From positions 1 through 64,000 of the forward strand of contig JASAMV010001915.1 of the NCBI GenBank assembly GCA_030248065.1: a stretch of 64,000 nucleotides of DNA. The letters are read 5' to 3'. The stretch is from Rhynchonema sp. JSB1_4 (taxonomy: Eukaryota; Nematoda; Chromadorea; Monhysterida; Xyalidae). The position numbers were made by a program, and so were the translations under genes. The number at the start of each line of letters is the position of its first letter. Position 1 is the stretch's first letter. The notes below the pieces were generated by a model, which was given only the letters and a program-made list of their open reading frames with translations, did not search any database and was not told where the DNA came from. Below are positions 12,570 through 33,600 of the stretch, one piece after another.

Positions 12570-13038
12570 CTGGAGCCAGTTTCTATTCGGTGTAGAATTC
12601 TACACCGGGTAGAAATTTACGTGTTATAAACTTGGGTAGAATTTGAGTTTCCATTCGTTGGTGTAGAATTCTACACCCTATCCCAGTGCAAAAAGGGGCC
12701 AGAGGGGTAAAAATTGTGAGGCGACAGTCACACCCAAAAATGTTTCGCCATTTGTAGAAATGCGAATGCCGAACTTTGGGCGGGTTGGGTGGGTCTTTTA
12801 TGCCGCGGCAGCGCAAACCCAAGGGAAACATTTCTACCCAGCTCAGTTGGTGGGTACAAATATTTTACACTTTTGAGCAACTTCCGGGTCAATTTGAACC
12901 TTTCATTTTGGAACAGAAACTCACGGGGGTAGAATTATGCAGGTTCACTATGGCAGGGGTAGAAAATTTGAACTGAAGTGTAGAATTTTACATTCTACCC
13001 CGGGTAGAATTTCTACACCGAATAGAAACTGGCTCCAG
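12570..13038. mobile_element. Foldback element abutting the GMC gene start
   Basis: The ends CTGGAGCCAGTTTCTATTCG and its complement match without mismatch over about 28 bp, then continue as GTAGAATTCTACAC-type palindromes. 469 bp, no coding sign, no clear target duplication. The right end lies 10 bp before the GMC start codon, so 5' UTR or promoter sequence must lie within or beyond it. Its terminal CTCCAG could also serve as a 3' splice site. Confidence 0.75.
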
Positions 13039-13048
13039 AAAAAGCTGA

Positions 13049-20095
<7,047 letters not shown>

Positions 20096-20332
20096 AAATA
20101 TATTTGGTGACTCATCAATATTTGTCAAGTGCATTAGTTATAGAACCGTTTGATCGGAACACCGCGGAGCATTCAACACCGCTTGTCTGGGCCAGCAAGC
20201 AGCAGAAACGTTTCGATATCAAGGTCATCAAGCAAAGCAAACCCGTAATATGACGAAACCGCTGACGCAATACAAGGTGTCAAAGAGCTATGTACGCATG
20301 ATATTGTGGAACGGGTGATTATTGCTGCCCAG

Positions 20333-21125
20333 CAGGGTTGGATTAAAAAATTTTTTTATTATCGAACTTTTTTTTTTTTTAAAAAAAAACTTTTTAAAAT
20401 TTTTTTTTAAAAATTACTTTTTTTTATTCCGGACCCCCAAAAAATTGGTTTCTAGAAAAATGAAATTTCTGAAATCATGTTACTTAGGTATGTTTTGAGG
20501 GACACTAAAGAGAACTTCTCCACTGACTTGCATGCTTATGTCGATCACCTGCGATCTAGCCCATTTGGTCACAACTTTGAGAACCCGCCCGAAGGTAACT
20601 CTGTGGGCATACATATATGACAAAAGGAAGACCAACCTGCTGTTTGTGAATTTGGGGATAAATTTGAAGAGAGATAAAGAGCTACACCACACTCATGTTG
20701 TGTGACAAAAGCAACAAATGACAAATCCACACAACTGCAAATAGGCGAGCAACGTGGAGTCTGTCGATAGCTTACGTCGATAGCTCAATAACTGCACAGT
20801 ATACGGTATGGGGTGTCCTATATTATACGTGCAGCGATTGTTGGGATGTCCAGGAACTGTATGAGTCCATTACAACGCCATTTTAAACTGAAATATAAGC
20901 GCCGCAGGCGATTTTTTGAGAATGATGAGCAATAAAACGCATGAAAACATACATTTTTACCTTAAAAAAGTGAGAAAATAACGAAAAAAAGGGGAAAAAT
21001 AATAAAAAAAAGTGGACTTACTTTTTAAAATTTTAAAATAAAAAAAGTGGCCAACTTTTTTTTTTTAAAAAAAAAAATTTTTTTTTTACAAAAAAATTTT
21101 TACTTTTTTTTTTAATCCAACCCTG
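20333..21125. mobile_element. AT-rich hAT MITE, CAGGGTTGGATT family (copy 1)
   Basis: 793 bp beginning CAGGGTTGGATTAAAAAA and ending TTTTAATCCAACCCTG, flanked by exact duplications CTGCCCAG (20325-20332 and 21126-21133). The subterminal A/T tracts are extreme. The core is shared with 26842-27615 (for example TTTGAGGGACACTAAAGAGA and ATACGGTATGGGGTGTCCTA). Confidence 0.92.
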
Positions 21126-21133
21126 CTGCCCAG

Positions 21134-24100
21134 ACATTGTTCAATGTATACGAATTTATGTTCTTATTCAAATACACAATGGATTAATTTCACAATGTCT
21201 GTCTGCTGGTGTCCTTATGGGCAGCTTATGCTGACTGTGCGCTGCAAAATTGTTCTAAAGACTTTCAACAACTTAACTGACCGTTTCTCACCCATCGCAG
21301 GCCTAAATTTATTTATACTACACAAAAGCGTAATGACGCCATCAGACAAACAATATTAATCAACCACTTCAGCTTAAGCTGCATAGAACAGCTTTAATCG
21401 AAAGCAAGGCGGCAAAAAATACGTGTTCATAAAAATATGGCAATAAGCTTCTGTTTCGGACTATTGCTCCGGCTATATTTTGTCGGTTTCATCACACTTT
21501 GCAAAACCCCATTGCGTACCACAATCAACAATGGCAGTCATGAAACAACAGCTCAAACAACGGTTAGTCGTTTTTCTCGTGCGTGTAGGTTTCGAGTTTC
21601 ATGAGGTACGGTACTGTGAGCGACAACACTCCTGAGTCCTCTTGTGCTGCCGTTGGCAGAATAGTCGCTGACTTTGTTCTCCTGTGCCTTTCAGCTTATG
21701 TAGGAGTATAGCAGGTCAGTGCACACTATACTTGACGCCGCTGTGCTTAGAAATTGCAACAGTGTAAAAAACACGAAATTATCATGATCATAATTCCAAG
21801 TGTTCAGGTAAGACCAATGGCTGAACCGATGAGTGTCGAAGTGCCAAGCCAACTGGAGCTAACGCCCACCGCAACCAGGACCCAACGGTTCAATATTGTG
21901 CGTGAAGCGTACAGCAAAGCAGCAATTCCCGCCAGATGGGTGATCATAGCAGCCAGATGCATTTATTGCGTCGAGGAAGAAAGAGATGCGAAATGCGCCG
22001 ATTGCTTGCATGATAGCTTTTTGGAGTGCTTGTGCAACTGCACTGATTGCGCACATTTTCACGATTGTTTCAATAATTCGAAAATAATTTAGTAAATTAG
22101 AATTCATCTCACTGGTCTTTTATCTTGAGACAATATTCTCGACATTTAAGCCTGAGCGAGAGAAACACCATACGGCACGAAGCCTCAATTGAACCTTCAG
22201 CGGTTGACGCATTTGGAGTTCCACTAGGGCTCCAAATATCTTCTTACATGTTGGTAGGCCGATAATAGGACAAAGGAGACCATGTTCGTTGTTGATGTTG
22301 TTGTTGTTGTTGTTCTTTGAAGTTTACAGTGCACACGTTTGCTTTTGTCGTTTGTTAAGTAATGGCACACAAGTGCAAAGATATTAGTTTCAATAAAAAC
22401 TGAGTTAACGCACTTTTATTCGGTCTAGTTGCGTGCGGAAGTATAGCATGAGACCTGTCGTGTAGCTTCTTTGCCTTGCCTAACGAATCTCGCTCGCCGA
22501 AGACTAAGCAAACATACTGTAAGCCCTCATATGCAATAAACACCCTTCTCTGATCAACACCCTCGAGTCTGACCCTGAAACTAACAAACGCTGCTCCTGG
22601 TAATAAACGCTGGCACCGCTTCGACTTGCAAAAGCCACAGAGGTTGCACAATTTAAGAAAAAACTGGTTCCAAGTTTTTAACTGGGTCCAGATCAAAATT
22701 TTTAAGTTCAAATGACAAAAACTGTTTGTCCCCAATCGAAACAGCCGAGTCTATGAGGTCTATTTAACTCCCCGTATCGAAAAGAACCGCAACTCAGTGC
22801 GTGAGATCAGCAGACATGGGTGCAATTGCGTGACAAAACAGATTTTATTCTTCGATTGCCGCAGCCTCTCGCCAAACAGTTTCGCGCAATTGTGAACGCG
22901 TTCTTTTGCATTACTCAAACAAGCAAGCAATCGGGACCTTATTGGACCAGATGTTACAAGAAAGCCACGGAGGACAATGGAAAACACGTGACGCGTTGAC
23001 GCGGCCTTATGTCCAATTTGTTTCGCTGTGTGGTTCCTTTTTTCTTTTTTCTCGTTGTGCGTCATTATTTTCATTGAGGCTCTGGTTTTCGTTGAGCCCA
23101 TTCGTGACGTGACTGCAGAACACTTTTCATGTTGAAAGATAATAAGGGCGTATATTTTTTGCTATTTTTAGCATGTGGTACCTTTTGTCATGAAATTAAT
23201 ATAATTGGACGAATCAATGATAAATACTGTACGCTACGCTATTGTACGCTAAATGCAGTTGTGCACATACATAGTGTTCCCGGTTGAATAATCTGAAGTC
23301 AAATGCAGTGAATTCAAGATAATTGAGCTAAAAAATACACAGAAAAGTGAACGTTACATTGTCTTGTTTTGTTTCTCTTTGGCCATATCAAATTTGCACT
23401 TGATACGCTCTGTGGTTTTCAATCAACTAAGCTACAGGTACCTAGACTTGCGAATGAACGGGCTTACAAATCATACTTTACTCTGTCGGCTCACCTCGAA
23501 AAAATACCACACAAAAACAAGCCGGTTTGAGTTTTGGCAACAATCAATTTTTGTCCGTGTTTTTTTGGACCACCGTAACAGCAGCGCAAGCTGGCGGGTC
23601 CTCATGATCATATGGTGACCCATAACAAAGTCATGCAGCCATGGATAATCGCAGGGAGTCACTCACTGACTAAACGACTCACTGTCGGGTAGCAAAATAC
23701 GTTTCGAAAAATGCGGTAAACACGTTCTGGGTTTAAGTATCGGGCTGGGTCCCGGTTCTAGTGTAGTGTTGTTGTGTCCAACGTTTTCCCATGCTTTCTC
23801 CGGCTATCGAGTTCCGAACTTGCTAGAAGGTCTGGTCTCTAAAAGCGGGATGTGTTTAGACAAAGTCCAAACTTCGCGTGATCGGTTTGGTATCTACGGT
23901 GTCGGACCGTACCCTGGTGACTAATTTTGACCAGTGTAAAATGGTTTGGAGCGTGGGAACCACTTTTACAATGGTCGAAACCAGTTGCAGCAAAATTTCG
24001 GGAACTGTCTTCAACCCAAGACGTAACGTGGACCGAGACAAAACCAGCCCGGACTCCACCGACCCACCATGTTTACTATCACAGTGTGTGTGTTTCGACA

Positions 24101-26833
24101 CGTTTTGTTCCAAGTCCTACCTACGTGAACCTCCATTATGTCAGGGCGTGGCTGAAAATAACGGTTCTAATAATATAGCAAAAATAAATGACTGACATTC
24201 ATGTGTATGAACAGTAAGTCACTTGCTGTTTACCACCCTTGCCGGTGTCGTACTTATGTATGCTTGTGGGTCTGTTTTTTGTGTTCTTGTGTGCTTGGTT
24301 GATGCTCTCCGTGCTCTCACAAATATTTGTTTACGAGTCGAACTTGTTGTTTTTGGTTTTCCATTTGTTAGCGTAGGTTAGAGCCAACACGAAAGTGCCT
24401 CAAAATCAGTCAGGCTGATTTTTTTGGAACACATGGGCCGGGAGTGTTTTCTGCCGCTTGACTTTTTGTTGCTACAGTGCTGCGCCGCAAAAACGTACGT
24501 GGTAAACAGTGCGTGGCGGTGTTGAGAATCATTTATAACAATATTTAGTATCAGCCATAAATCCTGCTAATGTTCAGCTATCGTCCATTCGACAAATACT
24601 ACTTTAAAAACAGTTTTGAAGGCTGGGTGCCCAAAAATTATTTTGTTTTGGCGGTCCGAAAAGCCCCTGCGCTGATAACGGAATGGAATGTGAAACGTTC
24701 GGTATTTTCTCCATGCTTGTTTTGATCTGCTGGGTTTCTGAAACTTTCCGCATTTCACTATCCGGGGCACTTGTTCGCGCGAATGCTTTATGTTTGTGGC
24801 TAAATGAGCAAAAACAAATACGACCGACCCCACACCGTGCTTTTCAAAACTATATCCATAAGGTAGCCATAACTGTCTATCTGTATTGACGTGCTATTAT
24901 CTTTCCGAGCTTCACTGGGCTTTCGCTGTGACGTGACACGCTAGAAATGTAGAAAAACGTTAAAACGTTCTCAACGTTTTCAATTACCGGGGTTTTCTCA
25001 ACTCCAGGTAGAGACCAACCGCCGCGATAAAACTTGTTCCGTGAGCTTCGCTTCGCTTGGCGATGTTTCTTTCTGCGAGCGCACTTAGGCGTTACTAAAT
25101 CTTCCGCACTTTTGTTGATTGCTTGCAGCGTGCACCCCCAAGTTTGTGTCAGGTAATGAAGGCCCGTTCTCAGAGTGTTCGTTACTTTCATATACATTAT
25201 GTCGAATTTCGAATTTTTACATCGACCGTGATGAATGAACTTGATTGCGTTGTGTCACTCTGGCTACGGCACTTGCCAAGCTCCAACTTGAGTTTTTTCC
25301 TGTCCTGTTTTCGGTATTTTTGTGTCCATCCCATTGTACTGTACCCAATGTAGCATCCGGGTCTACAAACGGAACTCTCCGGTACATGAATTCGCGTTCT
25401 GAAATCACATCAGGTGCGACCATGTGTGTGGCACACAGCTGCATTTTCTGCTCCCTATCTAACGCGAAGTGTAGGAAACAAACGTCAAAAAATGTTCCAA
25501 CTGACAAATTAGCGCTGCCTGTGGTGAATGACTTACAAATTTTTTTAACGCGCCACACGCGCGCGTCGTGTCCTCTCCATGGTGTGGGAGTCGCAATGCT
25601 CGTTGTTTGTTCCAGAACTCCGGCGGAAAGAACCCAAATGTTTCCTGTTTGTGCCACTGTATCTTGCTTTTTGTTGTTCGGTGATCAAATTTCATATGTT
25701 GCTTGGAGGGACCAACAGCAGCAGGTCAAATTAACAAATGTTCCGCAGAGCAGAGGAAATGTATAATTTACACGTACTCACATACTTAGGTGATATTTAC
25801 TGGGGTACGACAAAGTGTGCACCGGCGGACCGCAACATCCAGAGGTCGCAACACAGTTTTGTTGGAGTTCCGGTGCGCTCATTGTTTTGCGAGATCAGTT
25901 TAGATCTGCAGTTGTCACAGTGTTTTTTGCCCGCAATTCTTCAACATGCACAGAGCTTTAGTACCTATATTTCTCTGGGATTCGAGTCCCAGACGCAATA
26001 ACCAAACAAATCAAGCACGAATGTGTTGAGAACCGATATTGTGAGGGACCCGTGTGGGGTCAGGCCCGAATCCTCCGGTGTAATATTAGGTCGGATGCAG
26101 GCCTGAAAGATCGCGCAATAATCAGGCAGGCTGGCGCTTGCCGTTGTCGCGTGCAGAAGGGGCCGAAACTTTCGCAATGTCACTCATTTCTTCTCTTCAG
26201 CCTTTCAGCCCTCGTGCCGCATATAGGCGACGGACTCAATAATATTTGTAAACACCACCTGCACTATGCAGTCTTCCGTCAACATCAACCGACAGAAGCA
26301 GGTTCTTTTCTCTTCATCGTTGTCGCTGTAAAACCACCAAGATAAAAACAAGTTGGTGTCCAGCTGATTAATCTTCGTGCCGGCCCTGGCTCTGACATTT
26401 CATTAGTCAGGATTTTGCTGAAAATGCTCAATCTGAACCTTTTACATGAACATTCGCATTTGATTCTCCGGATTTGCAAATTCAGGGTTTCATAATATGA
26501 CTTCTCTTCGGCGGCGAGCATCAAAGAATAAATGCGGAAATAAGACCACGACTTAGCTTCCCCTTTCTGAGACTCACGATCACGAACTTCGAGTGTATAC
26601 TGATGGAAGCTGGTTGAGTGTTATACATACTGTATGTATATGTGCCCGTGCTTCAACTGTGTTGCTGGTTTCTGCATGGCTCCCAAAAGCTGATTGCTTG
26701 TTGGAAATTTCTTTCTTTGGTTTTGGCTGTTATGGGGACGGGCAGCAACGCAAAAAGTCAAGTTTTTTGTTTTGATGTTCCAAAGACTAAGACTTAGTCC
26801 TAATTATGCTTATCTATAGCATATCATCACAGG
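21134..26833. other. Intergenic, no supportable gene
   Basis: Only overlapping short frames on both strands, without recognisable domains. Notable: a (GTT)n microsatellite near 22290-22316; an ORF at 21817-22092 (+) encoding a Cys-rich tail; and a stretch at 25220-25760 that happens to be open on both strands. None has a convincing start, splice context or family match. Confidence 0.5.
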
Positions 26834-26841
26834 CCCACAAG

Positions 26842-27615
26842 CACGGTTGGATTAAAAAATTTTTTTATTATCGAATTTTTTTTTAAAAAAACTTTTTAAA
26901 ATTTTTTTAAAAAATCACTTTTTTTTATTCCGGACCCCCAAAAAATTGGCTTCTTGAGGAATCAAATTTCTGAAATCATGTTAGTAAGGTATGTTTTGAG
27001 GGACACTAAAGAGAACTTTTCCACTGACTTGCATGTTTACGTAATCACCTGCGATTTAATCCCTTTTGGTCATGACTTTGAGAAATTCGAAGGTAATGTG
27101 TGTGTAATGTGGGTATACATGCTGTATGTGACAAAGGGAAGACCAACCTTCTGTTTGTGAATTTGGGAATAAATTTGAAGAGAGATAAAGACTCACACCA
27201 TAATCACTTTGTGTCACAAAAGCAACAAATAGCTAATCCACACAACTGCAAACAGGCGAGCAACGTGGAGTGTGTCGATAGCTTACGACACGCTCAATAA
27301 CTGTACAGTATACGGTATGGGGTGTCCTATATTATACATGCAGCTATTGTTGGGATGTCTGGGAACTGTATGAGTACATCACAACACCATTTTAAACTGA
27401 AATATAAGCGCCGCAGGCAATTTTTTGAGAAACATGGGCAATAAAACACATGAAAACATGCCTTTTTACCTTAAAAAGTCAAAAATAACGAAAAAAAGTG
27501 AAAAAATAATAAAAAAAAGTGGTCTTACTTTTTAAAATTTTAAAATAAAAAAAGTGGCCAAATTTTTTTAAAAAAAAATTTAAAAAATTTTTACTTTTTT
27601 TTTAATCCAACCCTG
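26842..27615. mobile_element. AT-rich hAT MITE, CAGGGTTGGATT family (copy 2)
   Basis: 774 bp from CACGGTTGGATT (one change from consensus) to AATCCAACCCTG with exact duplications CCCACAAG (26834-26841 and 27616-27623). The core is collinear with 20333-21125. Confidence 0.92.
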
Positions 27616-27623
27616 CCCACAAG

Positions 27624-30604
27624 GCATGACATTACTGAGCACTATAATCTGTGCAAAAACTGTCGTTGTTGTGTGCGTATTTCGGTACTTTGCACTATAG
27701 AGGCATGACAAGGACGGCCGAGACCGGAATGATCAGAAACAGACCCTGCGAGGTTTCATGATGTGCATGTTATTTCCGAAATCGCACGCTGATGACTGCT
27801 CTCATGGGGGTTCGTACGAAGCTTGATAACAATCACGCAGCATCTGTGATACGGACGTTTCACACAAAAAAACAACGTCATTATGCCACTGTTTAAAATG
27901 TGACTGGTCTCGCAATGCGCCCGTCGCTCTGTTTTTTTGCACGCTCATATAGTAATTTCCACACGTGTGGGATTATCCACCGGCTTTATTCCCGTTTTTT
28001 TTCAAATCCCTGGCGAAACAAAACCGTTTCCGTGTTCCATTGTTGCTTCTTCAGCTTATTTTCAGACTGATTGGATTTTTTCATCTAACAGTTACACTGA
28101 CAATTACAGTATATGTTGTTGCAACTCGGTTCGATAATAGTGCCCAAGCGGTAACCAACCGTTTCGGACAACACAGGTGCACCTTCCAGCGGTCCATATC
28201 TGATTTCTCGTTTTTTTATGCACATCACTTACCGCCACTGGAAGCTCGCGTTTGCTGCTTGAGTTGAGAAAAACGAATTACGCTATCAATAGGTATACAT
28301 AAAGATCAGCTGCCGACTGCCGGGTAAAAATTCAAAGAGGACCTGATCTTGGTGTACCATATGGACCTGCGCACTGTTCGTAATGCATACGCGATGCCAA
28401 GAGCTTTGAAGTGCCGTGTACCCTCTACTACGCCATAAATGACCAAAATCGACATGGCATTTTGGCCCCCCAGCATGGCTTTGGAGACGCATGGACTGAA
28501 GAAACGTAGAAAAACCCTTTTCAGAAGAATGCTTTTTCTAGATTGCTTGCGCTTATCCTATCATGTCTTCCACGCTTCACAGATGACTACTGTTTCGAAA
28601 ACTTTAGGATTTTCAGACTTGATCTGAGCGTGCAAATTTTATTCTTTTCACTTGTCGCCGCGTCGTCTTTTTAGCGCTCTGGGTGTCTCTGCCGCCGAGA
28701 AGTCGGCATCTCAAATTCCATGCCTGGCACGTTTCCTGATTAAAGGTTGCCCATGTTTTGTGTTTCCGCTGGCTAATTTAAAATTAGCACCCTTGACTCT
28801 TGGTGAAAGGACATGTACTAAGTTTCTTAGACTCCTCTCAAACTGGCCACATAGTGAGTGACGTTTCATGCAGTTTTCTTCTGATCAGCTAATCGTTTCT
28901 AATCGGGAAGCTGACGCCCTGATTTTGCTTATTTTGCTGGAGAGCATTTAGCCACGTCTTTTGATCAATTGCTTTTTTTAACTGCAAAAAAGCAAGGAAG
29001 GTTTGGTGCGATTTACTGAGAGAAACATGTCAACCACTAAGTCGTGTTATCTAAGGTGACAGCTAGCTTTTTATCGTCGCTTTACTGGCATCTATACATT
29101 TATAATAATTAAATCAAGACATTAGACGACTTTTGGACATCTTAACCAGTTGGAAAAAAATGCGTTACACGTGTTTCCTTAAATTATGCAGTTCTCTTGA
29201 GAACACAAACTGTACATATATTGCTCTGAAATTGTCCCGTGTATTTCAGAACGCCTTTGCTTGCCCATGATCTCATAACGGTGACAGGCTGTGTGATTGC
29301 AGCGTTGGATCATTCACAAACAATTTTCGTTACGACCACAATTAGTGATCAAATGTGAAAAGTGCCTATCTTACATAGATACTGCTCCTCATGCGCCCGT
29401 TATGTTTCTACTGGGCGTATTGTAAAATAATTGACGGAAAGGTCTCCAACCGTTCCCAGGCCTCCTCAAATATCCAAAGCATGGTCCTGGTTCCATCACG
29501 CACTCCTTCATCATGAAATGATGAACCGGCATGAAATTGTGACATATGTAAGCTTTGCGTCAACTATGTTAGAATTGGCCTTTGAGATAGAGAATAGATT
29601 GGTGTTTTTGCTCTGCAGTGGTGTTGCGTTTTATGATCTATCATTTTCAGCAAGTCAAATCATGGAGTACGGTATTATCATGCAGCTTTACATGTACACC
29701 TAGTTTTGCACCCGGTTGTTAAACTCAAAGCATAATAGCGTGTTTTTCGTACCTATACTATTATGTCTTTCCCAATTAACTGCTTCACCGCTGCAGGGGT
29801 CCTGTGTATTGCAAACCGCTGTTTTTTAATTTACTTTGAAGTACGTACATCAGTCCGAAGATGCCGGGTACTTAGTGTCCAGTTTTACGATTTTCGACTT
29901 TCGCACATAAATCATGCTCGTTATTGAGACGCAAAACACCGATTCGAATTTCGAAACATTTTATCAAAACAACGGGCATGTATTTTTTAGGACACTTGTT
30001 CAGTAGATCTGAATATTCATGTGATAAAACATCTACAAACCATGAGATTGTTCGGATGCTTTCTCTGCAAATGAGTCATGTTTATAGACCAGAGGCTTAT
30101 TTTCTTCAAACTTCGCTTCATGCGTGCCAGGTTTTCGAGCAAAGCTTTCGAAAGTATAAAATAAATATTTAAAATTCCCACATTGTGTAAGAATTATTGT
30201 GTGAAAAGTCTAGACAATGTTGCACCCATGGCAGGGGTGTGTTTTGATTAGCAATGAAAACATAAACTTTCCAATAATGCCTTGTTCAATCTATTCTCAC
30301 CCGGACAACACCCACATTGACATGTCTGGTCACCTTTCAGTTCTACAAGCATGCAGAATTATTGCGAGATGCCTTGCAGTATGTATACATAAAGTGAACC
30401 ATTTATTGGAGATAGCCAGCAATGTAAAACCCTGACACCAAAGAAGGCTGCCATCGAAGATCGAGGGTCAGTCATACAGTAATCCCAAGTTTATTTGGTA
30501 TTGATATGTAGCTTTGTTTCACCTCGCTTTCTATTTCAGAAGAAACAAAATATTTTCGAAACTGCACTGCACGATAGCCGACAGACCGACATCCGGTTTC
30601 AAGC
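27624..30604. other. Intergenic upstream of the SLC4 gene
   Basis: No frame here has support. A TTTCAG acceptor-like site at about 30533-30538 precedes the SLC4 start codon by 66 bp, suggesting a 5' non-coding exon boundary. Confidence 0.5.
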
Positions 30605-33600
30605 ATGGACCAGCCACCACTACAGCAACAGCCAGATCGACCTGATCCGGACCAAGACCATGACCAGAACCCGATCTCAGTGAACGCGGTGGTCACGGAA
30701 TGTTCGGCTGAGTCCACGCTCGCATTAGCAGGTTATCCGCTGCTTCGTTTTTCAAGAAATATGGAATGCTTTATGAACACGCGTCACTTAGCCAACTGGT
30801 GCAATCGCACTGACGATGACCTGGTGCACCGCCCGCCTACGAAAACAGGTTACAGCGGGTAACTGAAACCACGATGTGTTTGAAATCTGAAAGTTTATGG
30901 TGGGGTTTGGGTCTGAGACAGGTTACTGTAGCTATTACATAGCTCACGTTGAAGATGCCACGAAAAATGGTGTCAAATATCATATTCTCGGGCCACCTCA
31001 GTCTGTTTGCCTTTGACTAATTCTGATAAAAACAAGATAAGATTTCTTCTGATGTTTCAGCAGCTATCGGTATCGGTCCAGTGGGTGTGCCGCTACAACG
31101 CGTCAGGCCCGGACGGAAGACAGCGCGAGCCAAGGCAGCCATTGCTGACGAGGTAATTGTGCACCGCTTTAACTGAGTTGTTGCGATATCATCACTCAAT
31201 TGCGTTCACACTGAGGATGACCAGGTGCACCGCAAAACCAACCCTAAAACAGTTTGAAGCGATATGAGGTTCAGTTTATCATCAAAGAACTATTTTTCCG
31301 ACACTGCCTGCAGGTTCAACTTGGTCCCCAGCGAGCACAAGTTCATGCCTGAGCGGTGCCTGTGAATGGTTCCCCTACTTAAAAAGCAAAACTGCGTGTT
31401 ACTACGTATGTATGTAGCTGCACTTTGTGTCACACCCACACGCAATGTGCAACCATTACACGCAGACATGACCAGCTCGCCGATGTTACACACATATCCT
31501 ATACGATTCTGTTCGCTCAGCGATAAAAAAACACTTCTGATGCGTCACTGGCTCTTATTAACTACGGGAGAATCGCTTAGGCACCGCTCATGAACGGACT
31601 TGTGCATGCGGGGGCATGTGCTATCACTATCAGTTGCAAAAAGCGTCTTTTTGTGACCAAACGTTTTACCAGACCACCCAGTTTGATAGCATACATTCTA
31701 CATGTGGGTGCCACTTCTGATGTTTCAGCTGCTTGTCGAGCTATTCGACTTGCACCAACGTTCTGTGGATGGTGAAATGGAGTGGCGTCCAACGGCCAGA
31801 TGGATCAAGTATGAGGAGCACGCAAAGGGCGTCGATCGACGATTCGGCCAGCCTAGACTGCCGTTCTTGGCGTTTGACTCGTTGCAGAATGTGAGGACAT
31901 GCTTTCAGACAGGTCGGGCACTTCACCGTTCACCAACCTGGCCTATTCAAAATGAGTTGACGCTAGGCGTCACAGAAAGACCGGTGATCCAAATTTGATG
32001 TTCGGATCAGATATTGATATCAGATCGAATAGTGCTCGGCTGGTCACGGTCTATTTATTGAATACTTAGGATAAATATTTAGAGTTCTAGTTGTGTGGCT
32101 GCAGTTTTGATTCGACAAGCGTAGTTTTGCGTTAGCTGTCTGGGAGCATCTTTTATGCCGGTCAAATTACTGCCGAGAGTAAAACTCGAAGTATTGTACC
32201 TTTTATTAATTCACTAAGATCGCAAAATCAACTAATCATGTTACCTATTTGATACCGCTCAAGCTCATTTATTAATTCATTTCGTTCATTTTGCCGCCGC
32301 AAAATGGACTCACAAATCCGCAACTCAGAAATAATAGAAATCTTGCGATTCTTCCAAATATTATTCGTGATATGTTTATTGTCCATTTGTTTCCCGCGCA
32401 GGTGTGCTTCTACTGGACGTTGTCGCAACCAGTATGGAAACGTTAGTGCCGCAAGTGCTCACTGCGTTGCGTGAACATTATGACATCAGCGGTGAACGTG
32501 TGACGAAACTGATGAACTCGTTTCAGATGCATGCTGAGTGAGTGTCTTGGGTTTCGGTAGTCGGGGAACGGCAACTGAATGAGATAACTGAATTACGGTA
32601 GTCAGGTTATGGTAACAAGAGAATGTGTCACTGTGTAACGGTAACTGGTTACGGTAATCGGATTACGGTAATCAGCTTGCGGTAATTGGCTAACGGAGCA
32701 AAGAAACCAGCCCCCTGCCAATTGCAGACCAACTGAAGAAACGCCAACGGTCAATGGAACGACCAAAAATGGTGTAGCCGGTGATTACGGTACCGTGGTT
32801 ACACCGAATGAAACATTACATGGTGCTGAACGGGGAGGTCAGCTGCCTGATGTTTCGCCACTCTTGGACCCTGATGTTTGCTGATGATTGGACATTTCGG
32901 ACACACAATATTTTCAATTCAGAAAACATGCGCGGTTTGCGATCGCGTTTCAGTCAGATGCGCTCAAAGGTGTCGATCAGCGCGTTCATGAAGTACCACC
33001 GACGACAGAACGAGTTGGCCAAACGCTTGGCTGACAATGCCGAGGCGGCACAGGTTCGGGAACACTGAAACTTGGTGCGGGAATCAATGATTTTCGATTG
33101 GAAGAAAATATGACGAATTTCAAAAAAATATCAGCAAAATTTTTTCATCAGGTTTTCGTCGGCAAGATTCCGAGCGAGCCGCAAGGCCCGAAGCATAGCG
33201 CGTTTCCGGGTCCCGACGGTGAAGTATACAAGTACGAGTTTGTGATGGTCAGATTGCAGCACGCGGTACGACTGTATGAATGCACTCTGCCAATCAGGTA
33301 TACTGTAGCTGGATCGATTTGAAAACAATGAAAAAAGTTTTTTAAGTTTTTTCTTTATTTATTTTAAGGTTCATCTTCGTCGTTCTGGGAGACGGGGACG
33401 ATTGTCACGAACTCGGTCGTTCGATCGCTACCTTGATGGCGAATAGAGTGAGTGTTCTTCAAGTCACATTGGCACCCCACATTGTCACCATTGTGTCACG
33501 CAAAGTTGCTGCGCGAACAGCTCAAAACTTCGCGTCCTCGGTAATTTTGACGTATGTACTGTGTATAGATGATGCGGCCATCTGTTGGTTTCGATACAAA

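Noticed and set aside
21817..22092. Plus-strand frame with a Cys-rich tail and an overlapping minus-strand hydrophobic frame
   Set aside because: Two incompatible readings of similar quality; CAG|GTAAG at 21803-21810 looks like a splice donor, which would make the plus-strand frame intronic. No family match.
22355..23101. Minus-strand frames of 113 and 126 codons
   Set aside because: No recognisable domain or splice structure; composition resembles random sequence.
25217..25766. Overlapping open frames of 146 codons (-) and 174 codons (+)
   Set aside because: Open on both strands, no recognised family, and no convincing start or splice context; I could not choose a strand.
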